Shown here: in pieces, positions 47,331 through 60,400 of the stretch
Numbering within the stretch: the first letter of the stretch is position 1
Layout: each line of letters begins with the position of its first letter
DNA from: Daphnia pulex
Lineage: Eukaryota > Arthropoda > Branchiopoda > Diplostraca > Daphniidae
Assembly: GCF_021134715.1 (NCBI RefSeq)
Contig: NC_060022.1
Coordinates: 4,035,001 to 4,099,000, forward strand
Direction: 5' to 3'
Length of the DNA stretch: 64,000 nucleotides
Notes under the pieces: model-generated
What the model saw: the letters and a program-made list of their open reading frames with translations, nothing else
Told to the model about the DNA's origin: nothing
The model's database searches: none
Translations under genes and position numbers: made by a program

Positions 47331-47554
47331 TTTGTAATCTTGTCTATAGGTTTATTTTTTCTCAAACATTTCCATTGAAATTGTTCTTTTGTGGTATTTT
47401 TGCAACTATAAATGCATTGCGTGCGTTACACCGTAGAGCTTTTAATAAGATCTGTAAGCGAGGAAGTAGATGTAGACCAAATATGAAATTTTTACTCTAA
47501 TCCTAATGGTTCAATGTGCGATTGCGGTAACACATTGGAAGAACGAAGATGAGA

Positions 47555-48724
47555 TTAGAATGTAGGAAAAGCAGATCCCACGAATTGTCGGCCATGAAAT
47601 TTCGAAACAAATGTCTGAATGCTATACTGAGTAGTTCTACCGTTGGCGACTTGTCCCTTGATTGGGCACAAAGAATCGGGTCTCGCCATAAAACAAATGC
47701 TGTAAAGTGCAATCTCGAGTTCTGGGCTACTGCCAATCATCAGTGTTGAATGTGGTTTAAACACTCCTTGATACTTCATTGGTAATTCGATTAAGCCTAC
47801 AGGGCCCTGCGAGGAAAGTAAAATTACTGTAAGAACGAGTCCACTTTACGCCTTTCTTTTTCCCCAAGTACCTTGCCAAGAGACAAAACCCTTGTATATC
47901 CGAGATAGTTTAGATCTCCCTTGGCTTCTTCAGTCACAAATCGAACCCAAGAGTGAAGGCCAGAAATTCCGTTTTTGAATTCGCCCAAGAAGACGTGTTC
48001 GAAGCCTGATGATCCTTGTTTTCCAGGTGCCCGTTGATAAAGACCGAACCAAATGTTTTTCATTTGTTCCTTGAAGAGTTCAACATTGGGTTGTGCTAGA
48101 CCTTTGGAGACTAGAAACTGGTGGGTTGCTTTAATGACGGCTGTTCCAAATAACGCATCGAAGAAAGCGGTTTCTTCGGCTCTCTCCTGAGGAGTTACCT
48201 GACGCAACAGAAACCTAATTTACTTGAATTTCAAATTAGAAAATAAATTTATTGGGCAATACTTGTTCCGTCTCATTCACGGATGCAAGGTAATTGTCAA
48301 ACAGCGCTAACAGCTTTGCGTACGTTGGGCGGGCGAAAACATCCTTTGGTATACCGTTTTTAAACAATCTATAAATTTTAAGAAACTGTACATTAGTTCA
48401 CACGAAATCGAAGAAAAAAGACGAGATATTTTAAAAGTCGAACGGAAGTGGTGCTTTGTCAACGCGACTGCCAGAGGATGTTTTAGTCTGAAGATTAAGT
48501 TCCAGCTGATCGTAAGCACCATTTACGTCCATTCCATATAAGCGACTAGAGATCTCTAGTAAAGCATCATCAGTAACACCATCTGAAAAAGAAAATTCAA
48601 AGGACTTTAAAATAAAAATCAGTGAAAATCTAGATTGTGCATGTATCTTACTGCTTCGTTGACCAACTGAAATGCCGATGGTATCACACGCTATTAGCAT
48701 CGAAAAGATAAAAATGGCGTTCAT
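47555..48724 (-). CDS. Secreted EndoU-family (poly(U)-specific) endoribonuclease, 5 exons
   Basis: CDS complement(join(47555..47806, 47872..48198, 48263..48368, 48444..48582, 48652..48724)), 298 aa, phases consistent. A signal peptide (MNAIFIFSMLIACDTIGISV) is followed by the XendoU domain. Conserved features are LYGMDVNGAYDQLELNLQT, PLPLF, a helix-rich middle, and the catalytic pair GFEHVFLGE (His about 174) and SGLHSWVRF (His about 188). A likely catalytic Lys is at about 232 before GSSPELEIALYSICF, and the end is FVGSAFP. EndoU enzymes cut RNA at uridines in a Mn2+-dependent way. The single-domain secreted form is common in arthropods. Donor of exon 2 (CTTCC|GTTCGA) is non-consensus, but the join restores the conserved PLPLF. 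A minus-strand AATAAA is at 47,351-47,356. Confidence 0.93.
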
Positions 48725-49272
48725 TTTAAAACTGAAATGGATTTTTCAACGACAACGATTCTTCCTGACGCGCTGACACCACTAACGTTCGGTTTGGTGG
48801 TTAAACAGCGACTAAATCGCAGTCAGAAATAACGGACCGCAGGGTTCGTCTACTTCCTTTACTCATCCAAGGCTTTTTAACAAGGCGTTTTTAACTTTTC
48901 TTTTTTGAGCCCAAGGTTATGAAGGAGAGAGTGATTAACATTTCGCCAGAGGAAAATTTATGGGGAAAATGCAAGAAAATCTTGCACTCTTCTCAGTTTT
49001 GTTGACCTTCTTTTCTGCGTTCATTTCTAAATCCTGCACCTCGAGGCAAAGCTAGATTGTTTGTATTGGTCATCCCTTTAACACAGATAATGACAAGATT
49101 ATTGATTAATACTTTCAAATTTACGCGACTTAAGAAAACATAATGGACTAACACATTAACGTAACGTAGGTACAAACGAACGATATTTGGTTTCCAGTTT
49201 TTTTTAGAACAAAGGGTGGGAATGTGAATTCAACCATTGACTATAACTGTTTTAAATTTGACTTAACTGTTA
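48725..49272. other. Spacer between acid ceramidase and EndoU genes
   Basis: About 550 bases containing the EndoU promoter and the 3' flank of the ceramidase gene; both genes read leftwards. No additional gene is seen. Confidence 0.5.
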
Positions 49273-50945
49273 TCACCAAGGTTTACAAGGTTCAGGACAA
49301 ACACGAATCCATGATTCAAACTGGCCAGTCGAAACATCCATGAGGCAAGTATAAGTAGTCAACTATATAATGAGGAAAAATTAGTTATAAAATGGAAGTC
49401 AATTTTTATCTCAATAATAAATTACGCGAACCTTATTAAAGACGGGTTTGGTGGATAGCACGTTGAAGATTCCCGAGAGGGATGCTGTTTCTCGACCCAT
49501 CTTGTCTAAACATTGAATCGCTGGTGTGCGCCGATCATCGAAGAATGGAGGTTGGTTCCAGTGATCGTAGTTAGTCTCCACAAGAAACCACGTTGATACC
49601 TGACTGACGCTACCTCGACCCATAAACAGGACGTCCGCTTCGATTCGTCCTCTTGTAATTATAACACCCTACATGGCGGAACACAGGCAAACGATTTAGA
49701 AAAATGGGTACAAGATAGAATTTAATCAAACTTTACCTGATCTGAGGCGTTTCCTGCCAGGATAAAATAAACAGGGGCCAACAATTTACTGGTTGTCAGT
49801 GTAGAGAGAGCTTGGTGATAGCTGTCGGCCTTTTCCAAAACATCTCTCATTAGGAAACCTGCCCAGTTAGCAGACCGGTCGCCTAAAAGCCACCGGATGA
49901 TGCCCACAAACCCGCCTTCCATGCTAAAGCGCTCATCCAAGGTCAACGTAAACTGTTGCGGTTTCATACCAGTCAACACTCCTACGTATCCGGCAAAGTT
50001 GACAGATTTGTAGACAGTTTGTCCACCACGTTGGAAGTCAAGCTCTACCACTAATGGCCGAAGGGCTTCCGTTGTTAACCAGGTATGGTTTTTAACATCC
50101 CACCTACACATAAAGGTGTTTAAAATATCTATGGCCTCAAAATGCTACAGGAACTGTTATTTAGGAGTTAAGAATACTAACCCCAAGAATAACCCGAAAT
50201 CTAAATTCCTGCCATGGTAAATTTTCCCATCTGCACCTTGGGATATCACTGAGGTGCAAAGTGTAAAAACTTCATAGAAGATGTTGTACAGAGTGATTTC
50301 TCCCAACTCAATGCCAGCGATTTCTGCAATGCCCTTGAGTTCACTAAGGTATGGTTCTGGAAGAGTTTCAGCCACCAATGGAAGATATTTGTCAACCAAA
50401 GGAAAAAGCTTTCCTTTGAAGAATGATTCAGTATAGTTTTTTATATCTTGCAGTAGGTTCAATGTCTTAAACACAAGGGGGAAAAAACATGAGTCCATTT
50501 TCTCTAAAAATATATAAAACAGATTGGCAAAAGGAGTCTCTTACAAATTCTTTTTTATCAACCATAAGTTGACTCCATCTCAGCCGAGGTGGCAAATCTA
50601 GATTAATAATGTAGGTTGGAACCCTGTCACTGCAAAAAGATTAAAATTATAAATTATGTTTCTAGATTTAAAAAAAAAGACTCTTACAACATACCTGTTG
50701 GATGGTGGGTACTCATTTGCAGCACAAGATACATTTTTCTACAACAATATAGAGTTCAGCTAAAGTTTAATGAAGAAAAAAAACTGTCAGTAAGTTAAAC
50801 TCACATGAAAATTTTGAATCAGGACATTATGATTGTCAAATTCTTGGTCCCAAGTTTGTGTGATAACAAAAGGCAGAAGGAAAATAACTAAAATAATTGA
50901 TATGGAATGTAGTGTGAAGCAGGGAATCGAGTTAAGTAACTTCAT
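49273..50945 (-). CDS. Acid ceramidase (N-acylsphingosine amidohydrolase 1 family), 7 exons
   Basis: CDS complement(join(49273..49362, 49432..49668, 49737..50103, 50182..50465, 50545..50629, 50695..50738, 50805..50945)), 415 aa, phases consistent. A hydrophobic N-terminus (about 10-28) serves as signal for the lysosome or secretion. The alpha-subunit part includes PTYIINLDLPPRLRW. The autocleavage/catalytic cysteine is in FTLCTSV (Cys about 160), followed by HGRNLDFG. The beta-part has FAGYVGVLTGMKP, LDERFS, LLAPVYFILAGN, ETNYDHW, DDRRTPA, NVLSTKPVFNK and a CPEPCKPW end. The enzyme is an N-terminal-nucleophile hydrolase splitting ceramide to sphingosine and fatty acid. Length matches animal homologues (about 395). 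The donor before the last exon (AAG|GTTCGC) is weak but phase and homology support it. Confidence 0.95.
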
Positions 50946-52254
50946 AGTAATTATTTTTCTACGATTTCACTGAAGGAGTGAAGGATAATTTTTACTGTCT
51001 TCCTTTGAAGACCAAAAATTTGTTGATAACAGCGATAACAGATTTCGTCTGAGTCACGTCACAAAAACTGTTGCGCCACTATAAGATTTTTGTGATAGCA
51101 CTGATAGGTCTACAACTGCGACTGAACGACTGAACTGTCTAAATTCATAACATGCAGACAAAAAATATCAAAAACTGCGCAGCTTTGTTGTCAAATTAGT
51201 TTATACTTCCATCGTCATAATAAAATTATTCTATTCTGATTTGGTTCATGTAAATGCAAATTATAGATTTGTAATGTTATAGTTTTTTTTATTAATGTTG
51301 GGTTTATGTAATAATGTAACCTGTCTACCAGAGTCCAGACAAAATATTCTACCGCAACGTAAACTGTTCGTAACAAAACAACCCTTTGTTCGTTTGTAAT
51401 AAATTTTAAATAAATCAGAATTCTCGCTTACTTGACTCCACAATAATATTTAATAGTGGTCAAATTTCAGTAAATTTTTTGGGTTCGCCATAATAAATTT
51501 AAATCACACAGATATTAAAGACCACTTATCTTTATCTAGCTATGCCTTTGATGTTGTCCTATCGGTAATTAGATGAACGAATTCGTTATTGTATAGACGT
51601 CAGTATCAAATACCTTAATAAAGTGGAAAAAAAAATTCAAGGGGCTTTGAAAATTTTACCTGATTATGACTTTACTTTCAAGTTTCAATCTGGTGCGGTA
51701 GCGGTACCCGTCCTTGGACTTTCGAATATCATCCGAAACCATTTCTCGTATCGTAAACTAACTCGTGCATAAAGCGTGCAATTCGATAATCTCTTTCACC
51801 CTTTCAGATATTCAGCATTTCTGGGGTTCTCATTTGGGATATAATCTTATTCAAATATTCATTAATGAAACGGTAATGGTAGACCACACTTGGCAACATG
51901 GGGCAGTTGAAAACAAAAGTGCAGACTAACTACTAACTTACTACAACTTGAATATCGGTAAAATTGATCGAAGGTGTGCAGTGATTTATATAATGTAAAT
52001 GAAAATTTAAGATATTTCTTTGTCACTTTATTATGTGTAAAAATATTTTTGTTATGTGGGAACTAGGGATCTTAAATGTGTTTGTTTAAAAATATTAAGA
52101 AAATTGAAAAAGCTAGTTTTTTTTTTCAAATTGCTCTAATATGCATTCATTTTCACGTCTACTTCTTTCTCATGACTAACTTTATGTTTGATTTATGATT
52201 ACAGTAGATCGCGAAGGACCATTAATTCCGTCCTGTTATTCGCTATTTCCTGCA
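50946..52254. other. Divergent promoter region (ceramidase leftwards, helicase rightwards)
   Basis: AT-rich interval with no supported gene. Near the right end, AATATCG|GTAAAATTG (donor at about 51,958) and TTATGATTACAG (acceptor ending 52,204) could bound a 5' UTR intron of the helicase gene. Confidence 0.45.
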
Positions 52255-55200
52255 ATGGCTTCTGCCAGGAATAGAAATGGCAGGAATAATCCAATGCCAA
52301 ACATATATGAATCAATGAAGAAAGGTCTTGATACTCTCCTAAAGGCATTTCGGGATGATGAGGAAGCTGAAGGTACATTGCAATTTTCAAGTGAACTTTC
52401 ATCCATTACATTGTACATTAATTTATTATATTAGAATATACATTTGATGCAAGCCTTTCTACTGAACAACGGGCATACATTCATGCTTCTGCACAAAGTA
52501 TGGGGATGAAATCTAAAAGTCAAGGGTAATTGTGCAAACACAATATTTGTAGTTTATTGTTTGTTTAGATTTTGAAAACTAGCTTACTGATGTTTTGTTT
52601 TTTTTTTTAGAAAAGGAAGTGAGAGAAGACTAACTGTAACAAAAACTGTTGTTCATGTGAAAAACAAGGTTTCGAAGTTAAACATTCTTCCCCATACAGT
52701 TGAAAGAGCAACCAAATTACTTCAGGAATTTCCCTTGACTAATGAAGAACTGCAAGATGTACACCCTCTTCAGAAACAAGTTGCTAATATTGCCACCGGT
52801 AAATAATTTACTTATAACTTTTAATGTATATTAAAAATATAATTTCTAATGTGATCAGGTCAACAATCCCATGCTGACTGCATAAAGTATCACATGCCTA
52901 TCATTCCACAACCTGCAAAATCCTCTGCCTTAATCGCTGATCGGAAATCCCTTCCAACTTGGAGTCATCGCGAGGAAATTCTGAACATGATAGCACAAAA
53001 TAAGGTATGTTGTTTTGTTTTTTATTTTTTTAATGTATTATTCAAAATTTTCAGATTTTTTGATATTCTTAATTTGTGTTTGTTTGTGTAGGTGGTAATG
53101 ATAACTGGTGATACAGGTTCAGGGAAGACTACTCAGGTTCCTCAGTATCTGTTGGAACTCTTCTCGGAAAGAAACGAACCGGTTCGCATCATTTGTACAC
53201 AACCGCGACGAATTGCTGCTATCTCGGTCGCTGAAAGAGTCGCGAACGAACGTGGCGAGCAATTGGGAGGAACTGTGGGCTATCAGATTCGCCTTGAAAA
53301 TCGAATGTCATCCAAAACTGCTCTGATGTTTTGCACAACCGGAATTTTGCTTCGAACGCTGATGTACCAGGAAGGGAATTTGGAGAGAGTCACACATCTA
53401 ATTATTGATGAAGTGCATGAAAGAGATCGCTTCGTCGATTTTTTGCTTGGTGTTTTAAAATCTCGTCTCCCACGACTGCCAAAATTACGGCTTATCCTTA
53501 TGTCTGCCGCCTTAGATATCAGCGTCTTCTCCAACTACTTTGGCAGTTGTCCAGTTATGCATGTGCAGGGAAAATGTTTTCCCGTCGCCGAGTACTTTCT
53601 TGAAGATGTTTTGGAGCTGACCGATCATCTCGGTAATTCAACGCCATTGGAAATCGGCGTTTGGGATGGCGACGACAAAAACACAAAAAATGGAGCAGTT
53701 GGATTTTCCCGAAACGGAGGACAAGCGGCTCGAATGTCAAAACTAGAGAAGAACAAGCCATGTGTTCTGGATTCTGGTGCCAAGTTGACATTTGATTCTT
53801 GGATACAAGAAGTTTTTGTTTTGGACAACTCAGATGCTTTGGGCAGGCTTGCTGATGCCGTGATGCGAAGCCATATGCCCATCAATTACAAACATTCTCA
53901 AACACAAATTACTCCACTAATGGTCGTTGCTGGTAATGGATCTAAATATCAATTGTTTATTTTACAGTTTTAACTCTTTTTCTTATTCAATAGCCCGAGG
54001 ACGTATTGACTTGGTGAACTCATTTTTGCAGCTTGGCGCTGATCCAGCTCTGACAGCTGGGCAGTGGACTGCTGCCAACTTAGCACGCTCAATGCAACAT
54101 CATTCCGTAGCCAGTGCGCTGGAAGTGTATCAGTCGGGAAAAGCGGAGAGTTTGCTACAAAATTACAAGTTTCGCTATGATGAAGAAATTGTCAACGTGG
54201 ATCTAGTGTTGGACCTGCTCCATGTAATCGAGCAACAGAATTCCGAAGGAGCAGTCCTCATCTTTCTTCCTGGCTATGATGAAATCATGAACATTCGTGA
54301 CCGAATCATGTACAACGACTCTCGATTCGCCGGTTCAGGGAAATTTGAGGTAATTGCTCACAGACGTTCATGGTGTTCTACGAACTAGAATTTGAAAATT
54401 GAATAGGTCTATACTCTTCACTCGAGTATGCAATCGGGCGATCAACGACGAGTCTTCTTTCGCCCACCTAGTGGAAAACGCAAAATTGTTCTGTCGACAA
54501 ACCTTGCCGAGACGAGTATCACAATTGACGACATCGTATTTGTCATCGATACTGGAAAAGTCAAAGTTAAATCTTTTGACGCGCTTACTGGTGTGTCGGC
54601 ACTGAAAGCAGAGTGGGTTCCACAAGTAAGTGTTTTTCGTAACTTTTTTACTTTTGAAAACTCTTTAAAATGTATTTTTCATGTCCTAGGCTTCAGCAAT
54701 TCAACGCAAAGGAAGAGCAGGTCGTTGCAGGGAAGGGATTTGCTATCATCTCTTCTCCCGTGAACGCTACGAATCATTCGAAAAGTTTGTCAACTGATTT
54801 ATTTTTAACAATATGAGTTCCTTAATATTTATCTTGTACGTTATTAGATATCAGATCCCAGAAATTTTCCGAGTTCCATTGGAGGAGCTATGTCTTCAGT
54901 CTAAAAATCTTGCACCAATCGATTTGTCGATTGAACAGTTTATTGGCCAAGTTCCAGAAGCTCCAAATCCTCATGTGATTCAAAGGGCCGTGAAGGTAAA
55001 CTTGATTGCGTTACTTTTTAAATGTTTAAGATTGCAAGAAGTACGCTTGATTCCTGGCAGATGTTACAATGGATGGATGCCTTGGATCCCTGGGAAAATG
55101 TCACCGATCTTGGTCGGTTGTTGTTAGAGTTGCCGGTTGAGCCAAGAGCCGGTAAAATGCTCCTTACCGCTACGGTACTTCACTGTTTGGATCCTGTCCT

Positions 55201-57476
55201 GACGATTGTCTGCTGCTTAAGCCATCGAGATCCATTTCTCTTGCCTGCTGAACCCAACGAGAAAAAAATTGCTGCAGCGCGCAAGCTTGAACTCGCTGCT
55301 GGTACCCTTAGCGACCACATGGCCATGCTTCGCGCCTTTAATTTGTGGCTAGCTGCCCGTGCCAACGGTAAATTCTTGTTTTTAGTGTTCTCCTACCTGA
55401 TATCCATGTTTTTATTAACTTTCGATTTCCTTGAATAGGCAAAGAAAGGGAGTTCTGTCATCGTCACTTTTTATCGTCGGCAACTATGGACGTAATCCAC
55501 CAATTGCGCATTCAAATTTTGGACCAGCTGCGAAAGTCTGGGTTCGTTCGGAGTTTCCAGGAACTGAATACGAACGCTTCCAGCTGGGTTGCAATTAAGG
55601 CGTGCATTCTCTCTGGTCTCTATCCTCAAGTAGCTCGACGTTGTCGGTCCGGCAAGTTGACAACCCGCCGCGAAGCCTCGGTACGGCTTCACATGACGTC
55701 GGCTCTTTTAGGTGAAAATGGCCACACATCTCAAAGAAAGGCCATCACCCAACTTCCGAGTGAATGGATGGTTTACGAGGAAATATCAAGGCAAATTTCA
55801 GTGCGACACGTATGAAATATGGATAAAAAATAGTAATGTTCAACCATCTCTCTATCGTTTAGATACGGGGGACTTGTGGCTTCCCTTCGTTGTGTAACCT
55901 TGGTCAATACGGTCGCTTTGGCTATTTTTGGAGGACATTGTCGGTTGTCAAATGAGTCTATCAAAGACCCCGTTTTCTCATCTGAAAGCGAAGATTATGA
56001 TGACAACTATGAGGACGAATCGACCACAGGTACACATTTTTTTCTTTTTTTTTTTGGACTTTGTGATTTAAATTTTCCATGGTGAATTCGTTTTTCAAAC
56101 AGATGAATCATCTGATGAATGGGATGATATCGAGGAGTTAAATGAAGGACTACATGACTTGGTATTGGCCGAGAAGTTTTGCCAGAGTCCGCTACCAGAC
56201 CATAGAAAATCTAATGCTAGCAAACCGACGAAGAAGAACAACCCGAAGGCACTAAGCGAGTTTCATCTGGATGAATGGATTTGCTTGAAGATGGAAACAA
56301 ACCCTGCTCATCAGTTGTTTGCATTACGTCAAAAGTGGCAGGTTTGTGTGAGCCCAATCAATGAAAAGTTAAATTTGATGTGTAACTGTATTTTTCTCTA
56401 GGCGCTATTCGCCCGTCGCATGCGAGATCCTATCGGTCCCGAATTGCCAGGTGATAAACAAGTTTTGGACACACTGCTCAATATTCTCTCAAAGGAGGAG
56501 CAAGCGTCCGGACTTCCACCTTCACCAGAATTCTTGGGCATTGCTGATGTTCGACGACCGAACAAATCCTATGCGAGCGATAATTTTCGTTCAAATCGCC
56601 GACCTAATCCTCGACCCGGATTGGAATCTAGAAACTATTGTCCGCCAAACCCTAGGCCAAATACGAAACCCAATTCCTGGCAGGCCAACCAAAATTCCAA
56701 TGATGTTCCAGAAGGCGGGGGTGACAAAAATTGGCGAGCTAATTTTCCGCGAAATAATTCTGGGACCTTCCGCCCGAATCGTTCTGAAGTGTTTTCAAGA
56801 GGCCCAAAGGGTAAAGATCTAGGCAATCTGAGATTCAAGACCGGAATTGCAGATGTGGATTTCTTGGTTGGCGGTACGCGTACGTCAGCATCACATGCTG
56901 AAGGCAACAACGTCGAGCATGAGCGTGGGCAGTGGTCCGGAAATGACACAAATCGGTCCTCTTCAATGCATGATAACGGCACATCCACTTACAATAAAGG
57001 ATGGAGGAATGAAGTGGATGCCAGAAACGGTTTCTTGTTCTCAAAAAAATCCAAGTCCAAATATCAGTTTACAGCGGGAAAGGGCAGTACGAACCAAATG
57101 CCCAATTCACCTAGGGATTCACAGCCGCCACCCGCGAACAGGCTGGCACAGTCGGCTGGCAAATCGCCATCAGAAAGCCAAGCGAACAAATATCCCTTGG
57201 ACCAGCCCCGAAGGATCGTTGCGAAAGAGAGTGCTCAATTTGCGCAGGGTTCTGTGCCGCGGTAAGTGTAGGATCCTTTTACCAAACTGGTTGGAATAAC
57301 AATAATTTACCATGTCCGTTTTCTTTCGTGCGCGTTTCAGGCTGCCCAGAGAAAGAGATTCGGAGATGGCGAATCAAGAATCAAACACGAACAGTCAGTC
57401 TTCGAGAAAGAATAGAAAGAAGCCCCAGAAGCGGAAAGATACGAACTCTGCCCACCCGCCCACTCCTTCTTCTTAA
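52255..57476 (+). CDS. Bgcn/YTHDC2-type R3H-DEAH helicase lacking a YTH domain, 15 exons
   Basis: CDS join(52255..52372, 52435..52525, 52611..52798, 52859..53004, 53092..53932, 53994..54349, 54407..54625, 54690..54784, 54848..54995, 55061..55367, 55439..55790, 55863..56029, 56103..56341, 56402..57261, 57341..57476), 1420 aa. Domains in order: R3H (about 40-80, TEQRAYIHASAQSMGMKSKS); DEAH helicase core with GDTGSGKTTQ (about 187), CTQPRRIAA, DEVHERD (about 287) and SAALD; an ankyrin-type insert (about 445-510, ITPLMVVAARGRIDLVNSF); second RecA lobe with LSTNLAETSITI and QRKGRAGRC; HA2 and OB-like region to about 1110. A basic Asn/Arg/Pro-rich tail follows. This architecture, including the ankyrin insert, is that of YTHDC2/Bgcn, RNA-binding regulators of germ-cell differentiation. 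ATPase motifs look intact. The YTH m6A-binding domain is absent. The intron 55,791-55,862 has a GC donor. Confidence 0.92.
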
Positions 57477-60400
57477 ATTTTAAATTGTTGAATCATCGTT
57501 TCATCATGTGGAGAAATGTGGGAGGAGAGAAAGTGCGCGCTGGAGCGCCAATAACTTGAAGAAGACGAAGAAGAAGAAGGGGAAAAATGGCATTGAGAAG
57601 ATTTTCTGGAACGGAAAAAAAATCCTATAATTTTCAATAGAAATGGAGCCTTAAGCATCATTCACATGTCCTCCATTAAAAAAGTTTGAAGCTGCCGGCA
57701 CAAACTGCTGTGACCCATCATTTATGTCTGTCACTCTTGGATTCTTTCGACCAGTTGTAATGTTCTTTTTAAGCCTTGGGCCTGGTTTTATCAAAATTTT
57801 GGATGTACAATTCAGAAATCATCGACGTTCATTCTCCCTCCAGCATATTCCCGTTACTGGTTCCGGCTTGTATGACGTGCGTTGTCATTAATCTAGACAT
57901 AATACAGATTAAATGCCTTTATGAATGCTTCGTCTGTGCAAATGCACTTTTCGTTTAAGCAGAAATTTGATCTTCACATCGAACAGTCTTGCCTTTTGAT
58001 TTGATGTATCCGTGTACGTCGGGATCGCGCGAATTGTGAGCAGTGACCGTCGTCTAACTCTGCGTCTAACGGATCACTAAGCAAATTAGATTGCCACACC
58101 CGTCAAGAGTGATGAATTTCCCATCAGCTGGATGCCAAAGTCATCAAGATCGGATAATCCGTTTAACCGACCGACGATGTTATTTGTGGGAAATCGATTG
58201 ACGGGAAATGAGTTTAACTTGAAAAAAAAAAAATTCCAATGCGATATTGGGTGGATTCTAGCAGTCGATCAGATGTAACCTTCGGGAGGAAAGGACAGTC
58301 GCCACGCCCGTCTATCATCATCTTCGTTACCGCCTCCACCGGGTCCTAACAATTAGATTCCGAGGAAAGGGAGGGGGCCAACAGTCATTCAGACACGAAG
58401 CCAATGGGTAGGTCTGGCTAGACAGAAATAAGAAAAGGTCAAAATAAAATTCTAAAACAGAGGAAGATTTCATCTATAGCAAATGGCATTTGGCCGTTGG
58501 CCTCGCGCATCCTGAGACTATAAACAAGGACTGGCCGTTCTCGTGGAATTGTTTCGTGAGCGCAATACTGATCGTATCATCCCAAATGCAGTTCACAAGA
58601 ACATTTATTTGGTTCTCCTCGCCTTGACCTACTCCAACCCGTTCGCTTTTTCAAGGCGCACTCTGCCCATAATTTCTTGGTTCTTTTTGTGTTCCGTTTA
58701 AAACCCATCCGATTGAACGGATAACCGAAATTTAAAGGTTAACCCATGCGTATTTTTTTTTTCTAAATTGCGTAACATTTAGTAATAGTATTTCTTGTTT
58801 CTTCATCATATGATTCCATTTCAGCTTCCCAGGAGCCATATTACAAGCAATCTCGTTACTAGTTAATCACCAATGCTGATCAGGACCGTCAGAAAAAATA
58901 GCACAAGTTACCGTATTAAGTTCCAGAATAAATTACTTTTCGCAGTCGAATAACAAAATTTAAATAAAAAGCATCTCGCTCGTTTGCCCTTTGCTCTCTG
59001 TCGATGAAGAAAACAAGAAATTTGACCTTTTGCGTTTCAGTCGAAACGTCTGGATCAATAGGCCTCCAACTAGTTTTAATGCACGGAACAATTTTGTTCC
59101 TTTTGTTAGTCAACTTTCTTCCTGGTTACATTTTCCTTTTCCTGCCTACTGCGTTTACCATGAAGTCGTTTTTCAACATTTCGTGCAGCCCGGGGTTTCA
59201 GCGTGCAGGTGTCCCAGCATTGCGCACAATGTTGGAACATAATTTTCGACTTGTCTACTACAGCCAAGTAAATCTATTGAGCAAACAAGGTTCTTGTAGA
59301 TAAACAGTCAGTCATCTGTGAAAACTGGTGAAGAAGGCCATCGACTCAATGAAAGGAAGTTGCTCGGACTATGCGAGAAAGTCTGCGCGTATCTCGTTCG
59401 AGCACAAGAGAAAACTTTTTTCCCCCCCGTGACTTCTCGGGTCGTTTGAATCGACCGTTAGTGAATGAGTCATCTTTAGTAAATTTAACGATGTATCCCA
59501 GGAGCCCTTTGAAGAAAAAAACAAGCTCTAACGAAGATGACGAAGTTTGGGTTAAACGAGAGAAACAGAGCGGAAAGAATATTGAGATTGTATGGAGAGA
59601 TGCGCGCTGGCAAGAGAAAAGAGTTGACGAGGAGGGGCGAGAATTCGTTTTGCAATTCAAAAGAACTTTTAAGGGAATAAAAAGAAAACGGAGAGAAATG
59701 TGGTGTAAAGAACCGGCGTGATTTCAATCGATTTGTATGGGGGGACTGGTCGATGTCGGGCATAAGAAGAAGCGGCCGAGGGTTGTGACTCACTGCGGGA
59801 GAGTCGGAACGTTTGCTGCGCTGGGCTCTCATCTAAATCGCATTCACCATTGAGACCATTGAATCGAAAGGAGGGAATGAAAAGAGAAGAAACAAGCAGA
59901 GAGACACGGGAATGCTGTTGGATATTTTCTAATGACTCGGCAAACCCAATACCGGTCGGATGTCTGATATGCGTCTCCTATCTCGTCTGGGTCTTTTGCT
60001 GACTTTGCCGGAAATGACAAAGTATACCACGAAATCTTCATTCCCAGATCTCTCGTCCCCATGCCATGATTTACTTTATTTCCCTTTGTGCAGTCGGATT
60101 CTGTCTGATGGGTGAAAAGGTTCCACAAATAATTGACTATAGCTGATGTTTATCTGTTAATAGCCGAATACCGCGCAGTGTTTTCGGCTCTATGTACCCT
60201 ATGTAGGTAGCCAAAGTTGGTCTCGATGCATTCCTCCCATCATCGACAAAGAGATGTTATCATGCAAATGCCATAGCGGCCAACACATTTCTTTTGGAAA
60301 TCAGCAATCTCGCCAAAGAATTGGAAGTTTTTTTTTAGCTCTCTCTTTCCCATAGATGGGCCGCGCTGTAAAACCGGCGCTATCGCGTTATTGAAGCGAA

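Noticed and set aside
55439-55815. Exon ending at the GT at 55,810 in the helicase gene
   Set aside because: It puts the next conserved exon out of frame; the GC donor at 55,791 gives a collinear product.
59371-59721. 116-codon Arg/Lys-rich + strand frame
   Set aside because: Basic, low-complexity composition without family features; competing frames overlap on both strands.
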